The notes below the pieces were generated by a model. It saw only the letters and a program-made list of their open reading frames with translations. It was not told where the DNA came from and did not search any database. The translations under genes were made by a program, and so were the position numbers. From Intestinibacter bartlettii (lineage in GTDB: Bacteria > Bacillota > Clostridia > Peptostreptococcales > Peptostreptococcaceae): DNA of 64,000 nucleotides. Below are positions 8,777 to 17,628 of this stretch, piece after piece. Within the stretch, counting starts at the first letter, position 1. Every line of letters begins with the position of its first letter. The stretch lies in the NCBI RefSeq assembly GCF_000154445.1, contig NZ_DS499568.1; one strand, given 5' to 3'.

Positions 8777-9751
8777 ATGGAAACAAGATATGAGGAAGCA
8801 AGTAAAGTAACTATTTTAGCAATTTTATGGAACGTATTTTTATCAGTGATAAAAATATTTGCAGGGGTAATTGGTAATTCAACTGCGATGATAGCAGATG
8901 GTATACATTCTGCATCAGATATTATTACATCAGTAGGGGTCTTAATAGGAAATAAAATTTCATCAAAACCAGGGGATAAAGAACATAATTATGGCCATGA
9001 AAAGGCTGAAACATTGGTATCATTTTTATTATCAATAATATTAATAGCAGTAGCTGTAACTATAGGTGTTGATGGTGCAAAGAAAATGTTAAACTTAAAT
9101 GAAGTTAAAGTACCAACGTTAATGCCACTTGTAGTAGCTGTAATTTCAATAGCGATAAAAGAATATCAATATAGAATTACTATAAAAGTAGCTAAAAAAA
9201 TAAACTCACCAGCACTTAAAGCGGATGCATGGCACCATAGATCAGATGCATTTTCATCGGTAGCAGCTTTTATAGGTATAGGTGGGGCAATGCTTGGTTA
9301 TAAAATATTAGAGCCAATAGCAACTATAGTAGTTGCAGTAATTGTATGTAAGGTTGCACTAGAGATATTTATAAATGCGATGAATGAACTTATGGATGTT
9401 TCTATATCAGAAGAAGAGGAAAAGAAAATATTAGAATATTGTAAGAATACAAATGGTGTAAAACACATTAAAACTATGAGAACTAGAAAACACGGTGCAT
9501 TTGCATATGTAGACTTGGTTATATGTGTAGATGGAAATTTAACAGTAATCCAAGGGCATGATATAGCTAGTGATCTAGAAAAAAAATTAATAGATGAAAT
9601 AAGTCTTATAAAAGGGATAACAGTTCACGTAGAACCTTGTAGTAATAAAGTAGATTCATGTGATAAAGAAATAAGCAAAGAACCACAAATACTAAAAGAA
9701 CATATATGTACCGAATGTAATTCTAAAGATTGTCTTAATAATAGTAAATAA
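8777..9751 (+). CDS. Cation diffusion facilitator (CDF) metal exporter
   Basis: 324 residues. The protein has the CDF fold: transmembrane helices at about 12-32, 38-56, 78-100, 112-130, 153-172 and 178-196, with the metal site residues DGIHSASD in helix 2 and DAWHHRSDAFSS in helix 5. A cytoplasmic C-terminal domain follows (about 200-290). The last ~40 residues are unusual: a Cys-rich tail with CSNKVDSC and CTECNSKDC, likely an extra metal-binding element. AGGAGGGA precedes the ATG. Substrate (Zn, Fe, Mn or Co) is not clear. It is flanked by terminators and appears monocistronic. Confidence 0.9.
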   Translation: METRYEEASKVTILAILWNVFLSVIKIFAGVIGNSTAMIADGIHSASDIITSVGVLIGNKISSKPGDKEHNYGHEKAETLVSFLLSIILIAVAVTIGVDGAKKMLNLNEVKVPTLMPLVVAVISIAIKEYQYRITIKVAKKINSPALKADAWHHRSDAFSSVAAFIGIGGAMLGYKILEPIATIVVAVIVCKVALEIFINAMNELMDVSISEEEEKKILEYCKNTNGVKHIKTMRTRKHGAFAYVDLVICVDGNLTVIQGHDIASDLEKKLIDEISLIKGITVHVEPCSNKVDSCDKEISKEPQILKEHICTECNSKDCLNNSK

Positions 9752-9819
9752 CACTTAAAAAATCAAATGAAAAGTTATATAATTATCATAGATAATTTTA
9801 AGGCATGGAGGGAAATATA

Positions 9820-10611
9820 ATGTCAAAAAGAAAGGTAAAGAGAAGTGCCATTTTTATAATCGGTATAATTAGTTTCTTCATTATATATTTTATATCTTTT
9901 AAAGCCTTCTCGGGATTAGGACATAAAGAAGGTAGTAAGCCTGTTAGTACTGAAGAAAAAGTAGATAGCAGAAGTCTATTAAGTCAATTTAAAAGTAAAA
10001 ATAAAATATATATATCAGATGGAAATGTCTCAAATGTTAGGATGGAAGATGAAAAGGTAGAAGAGTTTCGCTATTCTTTTAATGAATTTAGTAAAATAAG
10101 GACTCCAGATTCTTATAAACCTGTTTATGAGGGGTATACTGACGATGATATAAGATTTTCAACAGATTTAAATGTATTTAGGGTTTATACAGTAAATAAA
10201 GAAGAATATTATAAAGTACCAGTATCTTATAAAAAAGAATTTAAAGAAATATTAGATACTAGTATATATACTTCTTTTGATTTTATAAAACAATATAAAA
10301 CATGGAAACAGGTTACTATAGATTATGGCGATGAAACTAAAAAAGTAATCGGATGGAGTTATGATGATTTAGCTAGTAAGATGGTTCAAAAGAGATTAGT
10401 CGGAAAAATCCAACCAGAAAAAGCTAGAGCAAGATGTAAATACAAGTTTACAATAAATATAAAATCAGATAACTACGAAGCTAGAGTAGATATAATGGGA
10501 GAGGATTACGTAAAAATAACAGTAAATAATTTAATCTCTTACTACGAAGTTTCTAACAACCTTTACAATTATATTAAAACTGACATATTCAAGATAGCGG
10601 ATAGTGAATAA
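9820..10611 (+). CDS. Membrane-anchored protein of unknown function
   Basis: 263 residues from the ATG at 9820. An in-frame ATG at 9805 lies inside the ribosome site ATGGAGGG and is rejected as the start. A basic N-terminus (MSKRKVKRS) and one hydrophobic helix (about 10-30) anchor the protein; the rest is extracytoplasmic, rich in Lys, Tyr and Asp, and without cysteine pairs or a catalytic motif that I can see. It faces murC tail to tail across a strong terminator. No family is recognised. Confidence 0.75.
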   Translation: MSKRKVKRSAIFIIGIISFFIIYFISFKAFSGLGHKEGSKPVSTEEKVDSRSLLSQFKSKNKIYISDGNVSNVRMEDEKVEEFRYSFNEFSKIRTPDSYKPVYEGYTDDDIRFSTDLNVFRVYTVNKEEYYKVPVSYKKEFKEILDTSIYTSFDFIKQYKTWKQVTIDYGDETKKVIGWSYDDLASKMVQKRLVGKIQPEKARARCKYKFTINIKSDNYEARVDIMGEDYVKITVNNLISYYEVSNNLYNYIKTDIFKIADSE

Positions 10612-10660
10612 TTAAAGCACTTAAACAAACTATGATTTTTATAAAACTATACTATATATA

Positions 10661-10724
10661 AAAAGAGACTAGATAAGTGATATGATTCTACTTATAGAAT
10701 ATATCACAAACTAGTCTCTTTTCT
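10661..10724. terminator. Bidirectional terminator between convergent genes
   Basis: AAAAGAGACTAG (10661-10672) pairs with CTAGTCTCTTTT (10711-10722). An inner GTGATAT...ATATCAC and ATTCTA/TAGAAT stem fills most of the loop. Runs of A on the left and T on the right let it work for the + gene and for murC. Confidence 0.9.
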
Positions 10725-10734
10725 ATTTAAACGA

Positions 10735-12087
10735 TTAATTTTCTTTTATTAATTCTTCACCAACTAAGTAGATTGGTCCAGCACCAGTAGTTATCACTAC
10801 GTCGTTTTCTTTAACATTTTCTTTTAAGTATTTAACTATATCTTCAAATTGAGATATATAGATTGCATCAACATTGTTATGTTGTAATTTTTCAACTAAA
10901 TCTCTTGAATGTACAGTTCCTGGGTCATCTTCTCTAGCAGCATATATATCAGTGATTATAACTTTATCAGCTGAATAGAATGCTTCTGCGAATTCATCAA
11001 GTAAAGAAATTGTTCTACTATAAGTATGAGGTTGGAATACACACCATAGAGTTCCTTTTTTGAATCTTTTAGCAGTAGATAAAGTAGCTTTTATTTCAGT
11101 TGGATGGTGGGCATAATCATCTATTATTGCAGCACCATTGTATTGACCTTTTCTTTCAAATCTTCTACCAACACCAGTGTAATCTATAATTCCTTCTTTT
11201 ACAGTTTCTAAATCTATTCCAGAAACTAATGAAACGATTATTGCTGATGTAGCATTGTAGATATTGTGAAGACCAGGTACGCTTAATTTAAATCCAGTTA
11301 ATTTTTTACCCATGTAGTTTAAATCAAAAGAACCACATCCTAAATCATCAAAAGCTATATTTTCGATAATTACATCATTTGATTCTTTTTTACCGAATTT
11401 GATAGCCTTTGCCTTAACATCATGTAGTATATCCATATTTTGATTATCTCCATTAATTACAAAGTAACCATCAGAAGGTAAAAGTTTACCGAATTTATTG
11501 AATGAAGCTTTTATTTCATCTATTCCTGAGAAGTAATCAAGATGATCTTCTTCTATATTTAAAACAATCGCAATTTTAGGGTTGAAGTTTAAGAAACTAT
11601 CAACATATTCACAAGCTTCAGTTATAAAATGATCAGAATGACCTATTTTAACATTTCCACCAATTGATTTTAGATTTCCACCAACTAATATCGTAGGATC
11701 TAATTCAGCATGCTCAAATATAGTAGATAACATAGAAGTTGTAGTTGTTTTTCCATGTGTTCCAGAAACAGCTATTGAGTTTTTATATTCTCTCATTAGT
11801 TGTCCTAAAAATGCTGCTCTATTTATTGTTAATTTATTTTTATTTTTTGCCTCGATTAATTCAGGGTTGTCAGGGTGAATAGCTGCTGTATAAACAACTA
11901 TATCGATATCATCAGAAATATTTTCTTTAGCATGACCTATAAAGATTTTTGCACCTTGAGAAGCTAATTTCTCTGTAAGCTCTGAACCATGCATATCAGA
12001 ACCAGAAACATTGTACTTTTTATTAATACAAATTTCTGCTAAGGCACTCATACTAATACCACCTATACCAATAAAATGTATATTCAT
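10735..12087 (-). CDS. murC: UDP-N-acetylmuramate--L-alanine ligase
   Basis: Adds L-Ala to UDP-MurNAc, the first amino acid of the peptidoglycan stem, in the cytoplasm. The N-terminal Rossmann motif HFIGIGGISMSALAEI, ATP loop SGTHGKTTTT, a HLDYFSG-type acceptor segment and the C-terminal DDYAHHPTEI block are all present. I start at the ATG at 12087-12085, 450 residues; an in-frame GTG further upstream at 12099 lies inside the AAAGGTGG ribosome site. It is one of the few minus-strand genes here and is divergent from purR. Confidence 0.95.
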   Translation of the reverse strand: MNIHFIGIGGISMSALAEICINKKYNVSGSDMHGSELTEKLASQGAKIFIGHAKENISDDIDIVVYTAAIHPDNPELIEAKNKNKLTINRAAFLGQLMREYKNSIAVSGTHGKTTTTSMLSTIFEHAELDPTILVGGNLKSIGGNVKIGHSDHFITEACEYVDSFLNFNPKIAIVLNIEEDHLDYFSGIDEIKASFNKFGKLLPSDGYFVINGDNQNMDILHDVKAKAIKFGKKESNDVIIENIAFDDLGCGSFDLNYMGKKLTGFKLSVPGLHNIYNATSAIIVSLVSGIDLETVKEGIIDYTGVGRRFERKGQYNGAAIIDDYAHHPTEIKATLSTAKRFKKGTLWCVFQPHTYSRTISLLDEFAEAFYSADKVIITDIYAAREDDPGTVHSRDLVEKLQHNNVDAIYISQFEDIVKYLKENVKENDVVITTGAGPIYLVGEELIKEN

Positions 12088-12121
12088 AAATAAAACCACC
12101 TTTCTTTTTAATTAAGTCCTA

Positions 12122-12166
12122 TAATCTGAACTATTTATGTGGTATAATTAAATAATGTTCAATATT
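12122..12166. promoter_or_regulatory. Possible paired PurBoxes flanking a -10 element in the murC-purR gap
   Basis: TAATCTGAACTAT (12122-12134) and, inverted, the complement of 12154-12166 (AATATTGAACATT) each match 11 of 13 positions of the Bacillus PurBox AWWWCCGAACWWT. They are 19 bp apart and a TATAAT (12143-12148) lies between them. PurR autoregulates in Bacillus; here it is an inference from degenerate motifs in AT-rich DNA. Confidence 0.3.
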
Positions 12167-12319
12167 TAAAGTATAATATGTGCATACTATTACTATATAT
12201 ATACTTTTGTTTATTAAATATTATGTTTAAACATAAATCTTATTATATCATATTGTGATAAATTATGCATTAAATACTTTGAATTACAAGGATAGTCGTT
12301 TTAGGAGGTTTTAATAATT

Positions 12320-13153
12320 ATGAAGTTTAAAAGAACGGAAAGAATAGGCGCTATAGTAAAAATATTATCAGATAACCCTAATAAAATATATACATTAAGT
12401 TTCTTTACAGAAAAATTTAATGCAGCAAAATCTACAATAAGTGAAGACTTACTAGTTGTTAAAGATGTTTTTGAAAAATTAGAACTAGGAAGAGTAATTA
12501 CTATTTCAGGAGCAGCTGGAGGAGTTAAATATATTCCTAAAACATCAATAGAAGAAAACAAACAATTCCTTATGGAACTATGTGAAAAAATAAATGATGA
12601 TTCTAGAAAACTTTCTGGAGGTTTCTTATATTTAATAGATTTAATATACAACCCAGCTATAGTTGCGAAAATCGGGAAAATTTTTGCCTCAAACTTAGAT
12701 TATAGTGAAGCTGACTATGTAGTAACTATGGAAACAAAAGGGATTCCTATGGCACTTATGACAGCAAAAGCTATGAACTTACCTCTAGTTATAATAAGAA
12801 AAGATATGAAAGTATCTGAAGGACCGACTTTAAGCATGACTTATGTTACTGGAGGTAGCAATAAAGTAGAGAGTATGAGTTTACCTAGAAAAGCGCTAAA
12901 ACCAGATAGTAAAGTTATACTAATAGATGATTTTATGAGAGGTGGCGGGACATTAAAGGGAATGAAAGATTTAATGCACGAGTTCGGGGCAAAAGTAATT
13001 GGTACAGGTGTATTTATATCTACAACAAAACCTCAACAAAAAATGGTAGAAGATTATATATCATTAATAGAGTTAGATGATAACGGAGAAACAACAATAG
13101 CAAAACCTAATTTCAAAAGATTTAAAGATGAATATAGAGAATTGCAATTTTAA
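12320..13153 (+). CDS. purR: Purine operon repressor
   Basis: A 277-residue DNA-binding repressor with a phosphoribosyltransferase-like sensor domain. Residues 1-75 form the winged helix (RIGAIVKILSDNPNKIYTLSFF). The rest is a PRTase fold with the PRPP-binding loop VILIDDFMRGGGTLKGM (about 205-221). In the family, PRPP antagonises DNA binding, so the protein represses purine genes when purines are ample. An AGGAGG ribosome site is present. spoVG follows, as is usual in Firmicutes. Confidence 0.95.
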   Translation: MKFKRTERIGAIVKILSDNPNKIYTLSFFTEKFNAAKSTISEDLLVVKDVFEKLELGRVITISGAAGGVKYIPKTSIEENKQFLMELCEKINDDSRKLSGGFLYLIDLIYNPAIVAKIGKIFASNLDYSEADYVVTMETKGIPMALMTAKAMNLPLVIIRKDMKVSEGPTLSMTYVTGGSNKVESMSLPRKALKPDSKVILIDDFMRGGGTLKGMKDLMHEFGAKVIGTGVFISTTKPQQKMVEDYISLIELDDNGETTIAKPNFKRFKDEYRELQF

Positions 13154-13211
13154 TCTGATTATGACAAATAATAAAATAGTTAGAAAATTTTAATTAAAAT
13201 ACAAAAAAAAG

Positions 13212-13240
13212 AAAGGATATCCCTTTTATTTATAGAATTA
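13212..13240 (+). promoter_or_regulatory. Sigma-H-type promoter of spoVG
   Basis: AAAGGATAT (13212-13220), 11 bases, then ATAGAATTA (13232-13240) match every position of the published sigma-H consensus RNAGGAWWW-N11/12-RNNGAATWW. spoVG is a classical sigma-H gene in Bacillus. The predicted transcript would start about 55 bases before the ATG. Confidence 0.8.
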
Positions 13241-13301
13241 ATTAGAATACAGTTTATAATAAGTAATATTTTGTTCAAAATCATAAAGGGGGATATTTAG
13301 A

Positions 13302-13581
13302 ATGAATATAACTGACGTAAGAGTAAGAAAAATAACAAACGAAGGAAAAATAGAAATGTATAGTTTCTATTACTTTTGATAACTTATTTGTTGTTCATGA
13401 CATAAAAGTAATAGAAGGACATAATGGACTATTCATTGCTATGCCAAGCAGAAAAGTTGGAGAAGGTAACTTCAGAGATATAGCTCATCCAATAAACGCA
13501 GAAATGAGACAAGTTTTAGAAGATGCAGTTTTAAAAGCATACCATGAAGCTTTAGCTCAATTAGAAGTTGCTGCTGAATAA
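13302..13581 (+). pseudogene. spoVG: Septation/sporulation regulator SpoVG, frameshifted
   Basis: SpoVG is a small RNA/DNA-binding regulator. The frame opens with MNITDVRVRKITNEGK but then reads IEMYSFYYF and stops. In the +1 frame it continues as CIVSITFDNLFVVHDIKVIEG, then LFIAMPSRKVGEG and FRDIAHPINAE to a stop at 13579-13581. One extra base fits all of this, most simply the A at 13352 (GGAAAAATGAAATG becoming GGAAAAATAGAAATG). Total length is 280 bases, one more than a multiple of three. Both halves are otherwise well conserved. It may be a sequencing error or a genuine recent null. A GGGGGATATT ribosome site and a sigma-H promoter are intact. Confidence 0.88.
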
Positions 13582-13884
13582 GTTTATAATTTAAAATTAT
13601 AATATATTGAAAACCGAATCAAATAGATTCGGTTTTTTATTTACACTAATTTATAATTAGAGCGAAAAAACTAGCAATTTTTAATAAAAAATGTTATATT
13701 ATTAGTGACAAATACGAATAATTAATATGTATCGATAAAAATTATTTAGCATACTATAATATTTTTTAGAAGTTTTTTGAAAAAATTCAACTTTATTGAG
13801 AAAAAAATTGGACAAAAGTATATAATATTGTATGTAAATAATTAATTAATTTACAGAAAATATTTATATGAATGGAGTGAAGAG
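13582..13884. other. Intergenic region (303 bp) between spoVG and glmU
   Basis: It contains the spoVG terminator (13610-13641) and AT-rich DNA leading to glmU. A TATAAT at 13821-13826 may be a -10 box, but no well-spaced -35 is visible. No ORF or RNA gene is seen. Confidence 0.5.
13610..13641 (+). terminator. Intrinsic terminator after spoVG
   Basis: AAACCGAATC, loop AAATA, GATTCGGTTT followed by TTTT: a perfect 10-bp stem. Confidence 0.92.
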
Positions 13885-15273
13885 ATGAACTTTAAAGCAA
13901 TAATACTTGCTGCAGGAAAAGGGACAAGAATGAAATCTAAAAGCCCGAAAGTTGTGCACAAAGTATGTGGAAAAGAAATGGTAAATCACGTAATTGATAT
14001 TTCAAATAAAGCAGGAGTAAATGATGTCGTGGTTATATTAGGACATGGTTCAGAAACTGTAAAAAATGTAATACCAGAAAAAAGTATTGTGGTAATGCAA
14101 ACTGAGCAATTAGGAACAGGACATGCTGTTAAAATGGCTAAAGAGACTATTAATGATGAAGATACTATAGTTGTACTATGTGGAGATACTCCTTTAATAG
14201 AAAAGGAAACTCTAGAAAAACTATTTGCTTATCATTTAGAAAATGAATATATGGCAACAGTATTAACAACTAAAGTTGAAGACCCAACTGGATATGGAAG
14301 AGTTATAAGAGATTCAGAAGGTAACTTTGAAAAAATAGTAGAACAAAAAGATGCTAATGAAGAAGAGTTAGCTGTCAATGAAATCAATTCAGGAATATAT
14401 TGTTTCAAAGGTGATAAACTAAAAGAAGCATTAGACCTATTAGATAACAACAATGCTCAAGGAGAGTATTATTTAACTGATACTATGAAAATAATAAAAG
14501 ACAAAGGTTCTAAAGTAGGAGTTTTTGTAGGAGCTACTATAGAAGAACTTATGGGTGTGAATTCAAGGGTTCAGTTAGCACAAGCCGAAGCAATCATGAG
14601 AAAAAGAATAAATAAAAAACATATGGATAATGGAGTTACAATAATCAATCCAGAAAATACATATATAGAAGCAAATGTACAAATCGGTAAGGATACTATT
14701 ATAGAACCTGGTGTAATGTTAAGAGGTAACACTGAAATAGGTGATGAATGTATAATAGGAATGAATTCTTCTATAACAAATTCTAAAATAGGTAATTTTA
14801 CAGAAGTAAAAATATCTACTATAATAGATAGCGCTGTTGGCGAAAATACGACTGTTGGTCCTTATGCTTATTTAAGACCAAATAGTAACGTAGGAAACCA
14901 TGTTAAAATAGGAGATTTCGTAGAAGTTAAAAATGCCAATATAGGAGATTACTCAAAAGCATCACACTTATCTTACATAGGAGATGCAGATGTAGGAAAA
15001 GATGTTAACATAGGATGTGGAGTAGTATTTGTAAACTACGATGGTAAAAATAAATTTAGGTCAGTTGTTGAGGACGGAGCTTTTATAGGTTCTAACTCAA
15101 ATTTAGTTGCCCCAGTACATGTTAAACATAAAGGATATATAGCAACAGGGTCTACTATAACGGATGATGTTCCAGATGGTGCATTAGCTATAGCGAGACA
15201 AAGACAAGTTGTTAAAGAGGGATGGGTAGCTAAAAAAGAAGCAAGAGACACAAAAAAAGAAAATAATAAATAA
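13885..15273 (+). CDS. glmU: Bifunctional GlmU: glucosamine-1-P acetyltransferase / GlcNAc-1-P uridylyltransferase
   Basis: Makes UDP-GlcNAc, precursor of peptidoglycan and teichoic acids. The 462-residue protein has an N-terminal nucleotidyltransferase with LAAGKGTRMKSKSPKV (about 8-23) and GTGHAVKMAK. A left-handed beta-helix acetyltransferase domain follows from about 250, built of hexapeptide repeats (IGKDTI, IGDECI, VGNHVKI) and ending in the ISNR-type tail. The spoVG-glmU-prs order is standard for Firmicutes. Confidence 0.97.
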   Translation: MNFKAIILAAGKGTRMKSKSPKVVHKVCGKEMVNHVIDISNKAGVNDVVVILGHGSETVKNVIPEKSIVVMQTEQLGTGHAVKMAKETINDEDTIVVLCGDTPLIEKETLEKLFAYHLENEYMATVLTTKVEDPTGYGRVIRDSEGNFEKIVEQKDANEEELAVNEINSGIYCFKGDKLKEALDLLDNNNAQGEYYLTDTMKIIKDKGSKVGVFVGATIEELMGVNSRVQLAQAEAIMRKRINKKHMDNGVTIINPENTYIEANVQIGKDTIIEPGVMLRGNTEIGDECIIGMNSSITNSKIGNFTEVKISTIIDSAVGENTTVGPYAYLRPNSNVGNHVKIGDFVEVKNANIGDYSKASHLSYIGDADVGKDVNIGCGVVFVNYDGKNKFRSVVEDGAFIGSNSNLVAPVHVKHKGYIATGSTITDDVPDGALAIARQRQVVKEGWVAKKEARDTKKENNK

Positions 15274-15336
15274 ATTTGCCTTTAATAGACTAAATGTCTA
15301 ATAAATATAATATATAAATTTTTCGGGAGGATAATA

Positions 15337-16288
15337 ATGAATACTAGCGGAAGTGAGATTAAAATAATCACTGGTAATGCAAACCAAGAATTAGCAGCTA
15401 AGATAGCTGAAAAAGTAGGCGTTAAACTTTCAGATTGTATAGTTACTAAATTCAGTGACGGAGAAATATCTGTAAACATCAACGAAACAGTAAGAGGATG
15501 CGATGTTTTCGTAGTTCAATCTACAAATAATCCAGTAAACCAATACTTAATGGAATTATTAATAATGATAGACGCATTAAAAAGAGCGTCTGCAGGTAGA
15601 ATAACAGCAGTTATTCCTTACTATGGATATGCAAGACAAGACAGAAAAAGCAAAATCAAGAGATCCAATTACTGCAAAATTAGTTGCAAACTTATTAACA
15701 GCAGCTGGAGCAGACAGAGTTTTAACTATGGACTTACATGCTGCACAAATACAAGGATATTTCGATATACCAGTAGACCACCTTTTAGGACAAAACTTAT
15801 TAGCTAATTACTTCAATAAATTAGGATTAGAAGACATAACTGTTGTTTCACCAGATTTAGGAAGTGTTACAAGATCTAGAAAATTTGCTAACCAATTAGA
15901 TGGAGATGTTCCACTAGCAATAATCGATAAGAGAAGACCAAAGGCTAACGTTTCAGAGGTTATGAATCTAATAGGAGACGTTGAAGGTAGAAATATCATA
16001 ATGCTTGACGATATGATAGATACTGCAGGTACAATAACAAATGCTGCTAATGCATTAAAGAAATTCGGGGCTAAAGATATATACGCTTGTTGTACACATG
16101 CCGTTTTATCTGGACCAGCTATAGAAAGAATAAAAGAATCTTCTATAACTAAATTAATAGTATTAGATACTATAAAACTTCCAGAAGAAAAGAAATTAGA
16201 CAATATAGAAGTATTAACAGTAGCAGACTTATTTGCAGATGCAATCAAGAAAATATTCAATAACGAATCTGTTAGTGTATTATTCTAA
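15337..16288 (+). pseudogene. prs: Ribose-phosphate pyrophosphokinase, interrupted by a +1 frameshift
   Basis: Makes PRPP from ribose-5-P and ATP. The first frame runs from ATG 15337 through KIITGNANQELA, FSDGEI, and YYGYARQDRK, then derails. The +1 frame continues AKSRDPITAKLVANLLTAAG to the stop at 16286-16288 and includes the PRPP loop MLDDMIDTAGT. The break sits in a run of five A (15645-15649) where four would restore the reading AGA AAA GCA AAA TCA. Corrected length is 316 residues, normal for Prs. Because this enzyme is nearly always needed for growth, a sequence error or slippage correction is the likeliest explanation. Confidence 0.9.
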
Positions 16289-16319
16289 TAAGAAAATTAT
16301 ATAAGAATTTATTAAATAT

Positions 16320-16360
16320 AGATATTGTTCAAATAAATATTGTTTGGGCAATATCTTTTA
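16320..16360 (+). terminator. Intrinsic terminator after prs
   Basis: AGATATTGTTCAAA pairs with TTTGGGCAATATCT (14 bp with two wobbles) around a short loop and is followed by TTTTA. Confidence 0.8.
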
Positions 16361-16556
16361 TTATGCAGAAAATTGGATTCACTTTAAAGTGATTAATAAT
16401 TATTAGTGTGTTAATAAATTTTAAAATTAAAGGGGATATTTATTTTGTAATTGTATATAAATAGAAATTATTAACAATAATATAAATATAAGTATGAAAA
16501 ATAATTATGAAAATAAGATTATCCACAATATATAAATCAAAGAAAAGGAGAAAAAG

Positions 16557-17612
16557 ATGGATTTAGTTGAATTACTTAATAAAGCAGTGGAGTTAAAGGC
16601 ATCTGATGTGCATATTACAGTGAACTTATCCCCAATTGCGAGGATAAACGGCAAATTTCAGAAATTATCCCAAGATTTATTGACTAATAATGATGTGTAT
16701 AACTTAGCAAGTCAAATTACAAACGAAAAAATTATTCACAAAATTGATGAACAAGGTGAAGCAGATTTTTCAGTTTCTTTACCTAATAAACACAGAATAA
16801 GGGTAAATGTATATAAACAAAGAGGAAACTATGCAATGGCTATAAGAATAATACCAAATGAAATTCCGAAGTTTGAGGAACTTAAATTGCCAAATGCTAT
16901 AAAAGAGTTTGTTAATAAACAGAAAGGTCTTGTTTTAATAACTGGTCCTACTGGAAGTGGAAAGTCAAGTACTCTTGCTAGCTTAATTGATTTAATTAAT
17001 GAAACAAGGGAGTGTCATATAATAACCTTAGAAGATCCTATTGAATATATACATAATCACAAGAAAAGTATTATTAATCAACGCGAAATCGGAAGGGATT
17101 CTGTTGATTTTAACTCTGCATTAAGGGCGAGTTTAAGACAAGACCCAGATGTTATTTTAATTGGGGAAATGAGAGATGCTGAAACTATATCAATAGCATT
17201 AAGAGCCGCTGAAACGGGTCATCTAGTATTTTCGACTATGCATACTATAGGTGCTGCAAAAACTATTGATAGAATAATAGATTCCTTTGAAGCATCTAAA
17301 CAACAACAGATTAGAAGTCAATTATCAACAGTTTGTACAGGAATAGTCTCCCAACAACTAATACCTACTATTGATGAAAAAGCTAGGGTTGTTGCGACTG
17401 AAGTTATGATACCAAACACAGCAATAAGAAACTTAATCAGAGAAAATAAAATTTATCAAATTCAAAATATAATTCAAACCTCATCAAAGCAGAATATGTT
17501 TTCTATGGACCAAGACATTTCTAGACTCTATAAACAAGGATTAATATCTAAGGAAAATTTAATAAACAAGTGTAATGATTTGCAATATATCAAAACTATT
17601 TTATATATTTAA
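16557..17612 (+). CDS. pilT: Type IV pilus retraction ATPase PilT
   Basis: A cytoplasmic hexameric ATPase that depolymerises type IV pili. The 351-residue protein has the PAS-like N-terminal domain (KASDVHITVNLSPIARING), Walker A GPTGSGKS at about 130-137, the Asp box (LEDPIEYIHNHKKS), Walker B (DPDVILIGEMRD) and the His box (ETGHLVFSTMHT). The family's C-terminal AIRNLIRE motif (VMIPNTAIRNLIRENK) identifies PilT rather than the PilB assembly ATPase. It is followed by a prepilin peptidase gene, but no pilin, PilB, PilC or PilMNO gene is in the window. Confidence 0.92.
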   Translation: MDLVELLNKAVELKASDVHITVNLSPIARINGKFQKLSQDLLTNNDVYNLASQITNEKIIHKIDEQGEADFSVSLPNKHRIRVNVYKQRGNYAMAIRIIPNEIPKFEELKLPNAIKEFVNKQKGLVLITGPTGSGKSSTLASLIDLINETRECHIITLEDPIEYIHNHKKSIINQREIGRDSVDFNSALRASLRQDPDVILIGEMRDAETISIALRAAETGHLVFSTMHTIGAAKTIDRIIDSFEASKQQQIRSQLSTVCTGIVSQQLIPTIDEKARVVATEVMIPNTAIRNLIRENKIYQIQNIIQTSSKQNMFSMDQDISRLYKQGLISKENLINKCNDLQYIKTILYI

Positions 17613-17628
17613 CTTGACAGTTAATTAA

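Noticed and set aside
9805..9819. Upstream ATG for the membrane protein at 9820
   Set aside because: This ATG is part of the ribosome site ATGGAGGG; the start at 9820 is correctly spaced.
15640..15655. Programmed frameshift in prs
   Set aside because: A5 is short for slippage, no Shine-Dalgarno-like or pseudoknot element is evident, and prs is not known to use recoding.
16361..16556. Cyclic-di-GMP riboswitch before pilT
   Set aside because: C. difficile uses one before its pilin gene, so I looked for it, but the 196 bases here are plain AT-rich DNA without the conserved core.
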